Assembly (NCBI GenBank): GCA_004802705.1
Contig: SGPL01000226.1
Location: 1 to 49,502, forward strand
Origin: Bondarzewia mesenterica
Lineage: Eukaryota > Basidiomycota > Agaricomycetes > Russulales > Bondarzewiaceae
Direction of reading: 5' to 3'
DNA: 49,502 nucleotides
In this document: one piece after another, positions 46,296 through 49,502 of the stretch
Layout: each line of letters opens with the position of its first letter
Numbering within the stretch: the stretch's first letter is position 1
Translations under genes and position numbers: made by a program
The notes under the pieces: model-generated
What the model saw: only the letters and a program-made list of their open reading frames with translations
Told to the model about the DNA's origin: nothing
The model's database searches: none

Positions 46296-47702
46296 TATTT
46301 GATCCGAGAAAACAAGTACACACCTTGAGACGGTGTTTAGTGGCTTCAGAATTGCTCAATCCTTGATGCGGAGACGATGTTTGGAGGACGGTATATGCAG
46401 GGATTGAGTGACGCAGATGGAAATGGGACGACAAGCAGGAAGGAAAGAAGGGGGCTAGATGGTGTACGTGATACGAAGGTCGCAGGGGACAAAGGCAAGT
46501 CGCTGGGACAGAGTACGCACCGATCAAGGTGCTGACAGCAGTTGAAGCTTCAAAAGTGTGGCTCCCAGTCGCCGCCAGAATCACATATGCATGGGAAATG
46601 CGTTCCTAATAATCATGGCGTAGCGCCATCCCCTCGCCTTTGTCTATTCAAAGCATGAATAAAAATGCTTTGAGCGAGGAGATGTCGTCCTGAGCCACTT
46701 GAGTAATGATTGATCATTGTTAAAGGATAGCCATCACCAGGTGACATCTCCGACACTAAGTGGATGTTCTTAACTTAGTAATTGAAAGTCGCAAACGAGT
46801 CGCAAACGGCAGTGGCAGTGACTATCACGAGAGCAAATGGCAAAAGATAGAGCATTGGCCTATACATATCACATAACTGGCTCAACTCACCGCTGACCAT
46901 GCCCTTCCTCATCTTACTACTAATCTGCGGAACCAAGCCTTCACTCTGGAAACTAACTGACTGCCGTCTGGGTTGGATGATACCATTAGTGGTAGAAGAC
47001 GGTTGAGACGTACGTTGATGTCAATGCGAGCGTGTGAGTACATGGAGGTGCATGGACTGCTCGAATTCCCTCGCCCTTTCACAATATCTGTTGCAACTCA
47101 AGTCAGCACCGCGGCAAGGATCAGAGGCTGGAAATTCCAGTAGATGAATTCGAATGCAATCTGTTTTGAGAGGTATGTATCTGAGGCAGACAAACATACG
47201 GAATATTATGCGCAATCCGGACAGGGCTGGCTGCCAGCGGACCAGTGGATGCTCGGCACTCAGCACTCAATAAGTACCTGGCCGAGTCGGATGAGATGTA
47301 CAAAGCCGTTTGAGTTGAAAATGTGTCCAGCTGGTGCGGCGTGCATAGGCGTGCATGCCAAGGAGTAGATGTATACGGGTTCCGAATCTATCTCATCGGA
47401 GTGTAGTCGGCCTTGTTCCAGCTTGTTCCTCCTAGAGCTGCCTTTCGACTTTATTTTGCATTTGCATTATGTATCAATTCCATCCAGAAAATGATAGGGC
47501 AGTCTCCCAACCGCCAGAATCAGCGTGATAAAATCATCATATTGCCCTCTTCGAGCCGCTTCGTTTGAATCGACATTCGGACAAGACAAAGCAACGGTCG
47601 CCAGCAGACAATTTCGCACGATCTTCAGCAGAGAAATTGACCGAACCAAAAGTCGATATCGACATAGCTACATGGTCATCTCTTGAAAGAAAGGCCATCT
47701 CT
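46296..47702. other. intergenic region, possible upstream exon of medA
   Basis: A minus frame from 46584 to a good GTGTGT donor near 46324 could be a 5' exon or leader of the medusa-like gene, but its phase does not join the main frame. The rest (46600-47702) shows only short motif-less frames and is the presumed promoter of that gene and the 3' flank of MED27. Confidence 0.4.
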
Positions 47703-48946
47703 TCAGCTTTGCAGACAGGTGATGTGCCTTGCATCCCATGTTCCAAGGGTGCCCTCCTTCTCGTGCCAGACGCGGGCAACAGGAGGGATAAATCCCCCAT
47801 CCAAGACGATGTGGTTACAGACAGTGCACGCCGCCGAAAACAGACTGGTGTAAGTCACAAGCATTTCCTTTAAAAGGCATAATGAGTAAAGCTGACCAGG
47901 GGAGGGCACAGTAATCGATCAGAAACACAAAGGAATGATATTTTTGAAGTCAAACGTTGGGAGCACGGAGGGGCTACGATATGGCAGTGAAGGGAGAGTG
48001 ACGCGGACTCACCATGAGACATTGGAACGGGACACGAGGCGCTGATTGGATCATATGCGCGACTTGCTGTGAGAGCTTCTGGAAAACAAGATAGTCTGAT
48101 TGAGAGTGAGGGGGTTTCTGAAGTCGAAAATAAGAAGAGTGCATTGACAGACTTGGGAAAAGGTTCTATGACTTGCCTTCTCTCGCGAGCCGAACACTGT
48201 GACAGTCTCCACTATCAATGGTCGACCAGCATCCTTTTTTTCTATCGTCCTGAATTGAGCCTTCAGGGTGTCCCAAAATAATGAATGCCTTGAGAGTATC
48301 CGGGATAATGAATCGCAGCAAAATAGGGATAGGGACCTCTAGCACACGAGGTTCTTGAGGGGTAGATAGCCAGATATGTAGCGTTGCCTTGCCTGAGTGC
48401 GTTGCGTTGAATTCACGGATATAATCCGGAAGTCCAGGCAATGTAATGGGAGTTGAAGAGTGTGGGTGTACAGGGAAAAGCGAAGAGGTCTTCGGATGAA
48501 ATGAGGGATACGGGCGAGGCGATTCTGGCGTCGGAGAGCGCCTGATCATACCGCATCACGAGAGGTCAGCTCCTCCTAATATGGACTAGAAAGAACTCAC
48601 TGATATCGGGTGAAAGTTCGACTTACCGTCTCTTACGACTTTCCCTTCGCCCGCCCTCCTTCAGGCCAGAATAGTCCTTGCGTTCGCTCGCAGCTGCTGC
48701 CTTCAGTGCTTCTTGCACATTTTTCTCCAACAATGCTTTGTGCATATCCTGGACCTCACCCAGCACGCGTTGCATCGTCGTCGAGAAAGATTCGATGGCA
48801 GGTTTAGAGCTAAGCAGCAGAGGTGGCAGCTGGCGGAGTGTTTGTGCCCGCGCAGAAAAGTTGGTGAGTACGTCTATCTGAGATTGCAGCATGTCTATTG
48901 TAGTTTGTGCGGCCGGTGCCGTCGAGGAGTTAGGAGAAGACGCCAT
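47703..48946 (-). CDS. MED27: Mediator complex subunit 27 (one apparent frameshift)
   Basis: MED27 is a tail-module subunit of Mediator, the RNA polymerase II coactivator. Exons (minus): 48946-48627, 48541-48177, 48117-48013, 47891-47703; about 325 residues. The N-terminal coiled-coil region contains TTIDMLQSQIDVLTNFSAR and MQRVLGEVQDMHKALLEKN; the middle has LLRFIIPDTLKAFIILG and LIVETVTVFGSREK; then SDYLVFQKLSQQVAHMIQ and the C-terminal domain TSLFSAACTVCNHIVLDGGF with the paired cysteines typical of MED27. Exon 2 is one base too long: an A7 run (plus-strand T7, 48235-48241) should be A6 for SIQDDRKK to continue into DAGRPLIVE. Intron 2 starts GCAAGT, a GC-AG intron. ATG 48946 (MASSPNSS) was preferred to ATG 49018, which adds an atypical leader. 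Confidence 0.8.
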
Positions 48947-49502
48947 GGACGTTTCCAGATGAGACAGAAAGTTGCTTGTCAAGAACTTAGCGTGAAAGCT
49001 GTGGAATCGCTTAGTCACACATTGCAGGATTATTGGTCAGTAATGGTAACCTTGCTTAAGTTGAAAGCCAACACAAAAACTATACTACAGCGATTTCAAA
49101 GTCTGTCATATTACTCCCAGAGTTCAGACTATATGTTTCCGTCTATGATTTGAGACTACTAACGGACAATGCAGCAGATCCCAGGGTAACAACCATGCTG
49201 AAAAGAAAGATGAGAGAGAGGTTGAAAACAAAATGAACGTATGTTGCGGTAGGGGGAAGAAGAATGGTAGTATGCAAGGCGTAACAGTGACAAGATGGCG
49301 GGAGAACATGGGGCGGTCGCCAGAGATGGGGAAAGTAAAACATGCTCTCGGCCAGCATTATGATATCAAAGTAGAGTATCCACAGCGTTTGGCCGACAGA
49401 CAGGTCAGAAGGGTATAGACATAGTATGCAGTATATAGAATGACAAATGTCCTGCGGCCCTTACGATCGTAGCCCAAATAGAAAAAAAAAAAAAAAAAAA
49501 AA
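48947..49502. other. 5' flank of MED27 to sequence end
   Basis: Presumed MED27 promoter. Several 60-70-codon frames overlap on both strands with no motif. No gene is supported before the terminal poly(A) run. Confidence 0.4.
49482..49502. repeat. terminal poly(A) homopolymer, 21 nt
   Basis: The window ends in 21 consecutive A preceded by G. Contigs commonly break at such runs, so the sequence probably stops here because assembly did. Confidence 0.85.

Noticed and set aside
9733..48946. interpretation of PEX5, lipase and MED27 as pseudogenes
   Set aside because: Each has a single indel in a repeat run with all other exons, splice sites and motifs intact, which fits sequence error better than decay.

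Overview
The window is nuclear DNA from a filamentous basidiomycete fungus, most likely an Agaricomycete. Genes are close-packed on both strands and cut by many short introns (about 50-80 nt, GT...AG, CTRAY-like branch points). The proteins are eukaryotic and fungal in type: an ERT1-type Zn2Cys6 factor, PEX5, a medusa-type DUF7082 regulator, a DASH SPC34-like protein and an allantoicase/ureidoglycolate lyase fusion. I rebuilt exons by hand from splice sites and reading phase. Where exon lengths sum to a multiple of three with no internal stop, I treat the model as good.

Layout. 1-2306: no recognisable gene. 2.3-3.3 kb (-): HemK/MTQ1 release-factor methyltransferase. 4.2-6.5 kb (+): ERT1-like gluconeogenesis regulator. 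8.0-8.9 kb (-): PRA1/YIP3 membrane protein. 9.2 kb (+): small uncertain ORF. 9.7-12.5 kb (-): PEX5. 15.0-16.6 kb (-): three-finger C2H2 factor with a 7-nt microexon. 17.3-21.0 kb (-): hormone-sensitive-lipase-like hydrolase. 22.4-24.9 kb (+): allantoicase fused to ureidoglycolate lyase. 25.2-27.0 kb (-): F-box protein, divergent from WDR83/MORG1 (+, to 28.4 kb). 28.6-29.1 kb (-): LSM2. 29.6-32.4 kb (-): cysteine-rich single-pass surface protein. 33.0-33.5 kb (-): small coiled-coil protein. 34.1-36.1 kb (-): an acidic protein of unknown function and a SPC34-like DASH subunit, possibly one fused gene. 36.9-44.1 kb (+): DOCK-family exchange factor. 44.5-46.3 kb (-): medusa-like regulator. 47.7-48.9 kb (-): Mediator subunit MED27. 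The end is a run of 21 A.

Functionally this is ordinary housekeeping and regulatory content, not a biosynthetic or defence cluster. Two neighbouring themes are peroxisome/carbon metabolism (ERT1, PEX5, lipase) and RNA metabolism (WDR83, LSM2, MED27), but I see no evidence of co-regulation beyond shared divergent promoters. I found no mobile element, CRISPR array, rRNA or convincing tRNA.

The most notable points are the urate-pathway fusion enzyme, the metazoan-receptor-like surface protein, the possible SPC34 fusion, several unusual introns (7-nt microexon, ATG-only first coding exon, two GC-AG introns, a 35-nt intron), and single-base frame breaks in three or four otherwise intact conserved genes, mostly at homopolymer or dinucleotide runs. 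These breaks probably reflect sequence error.
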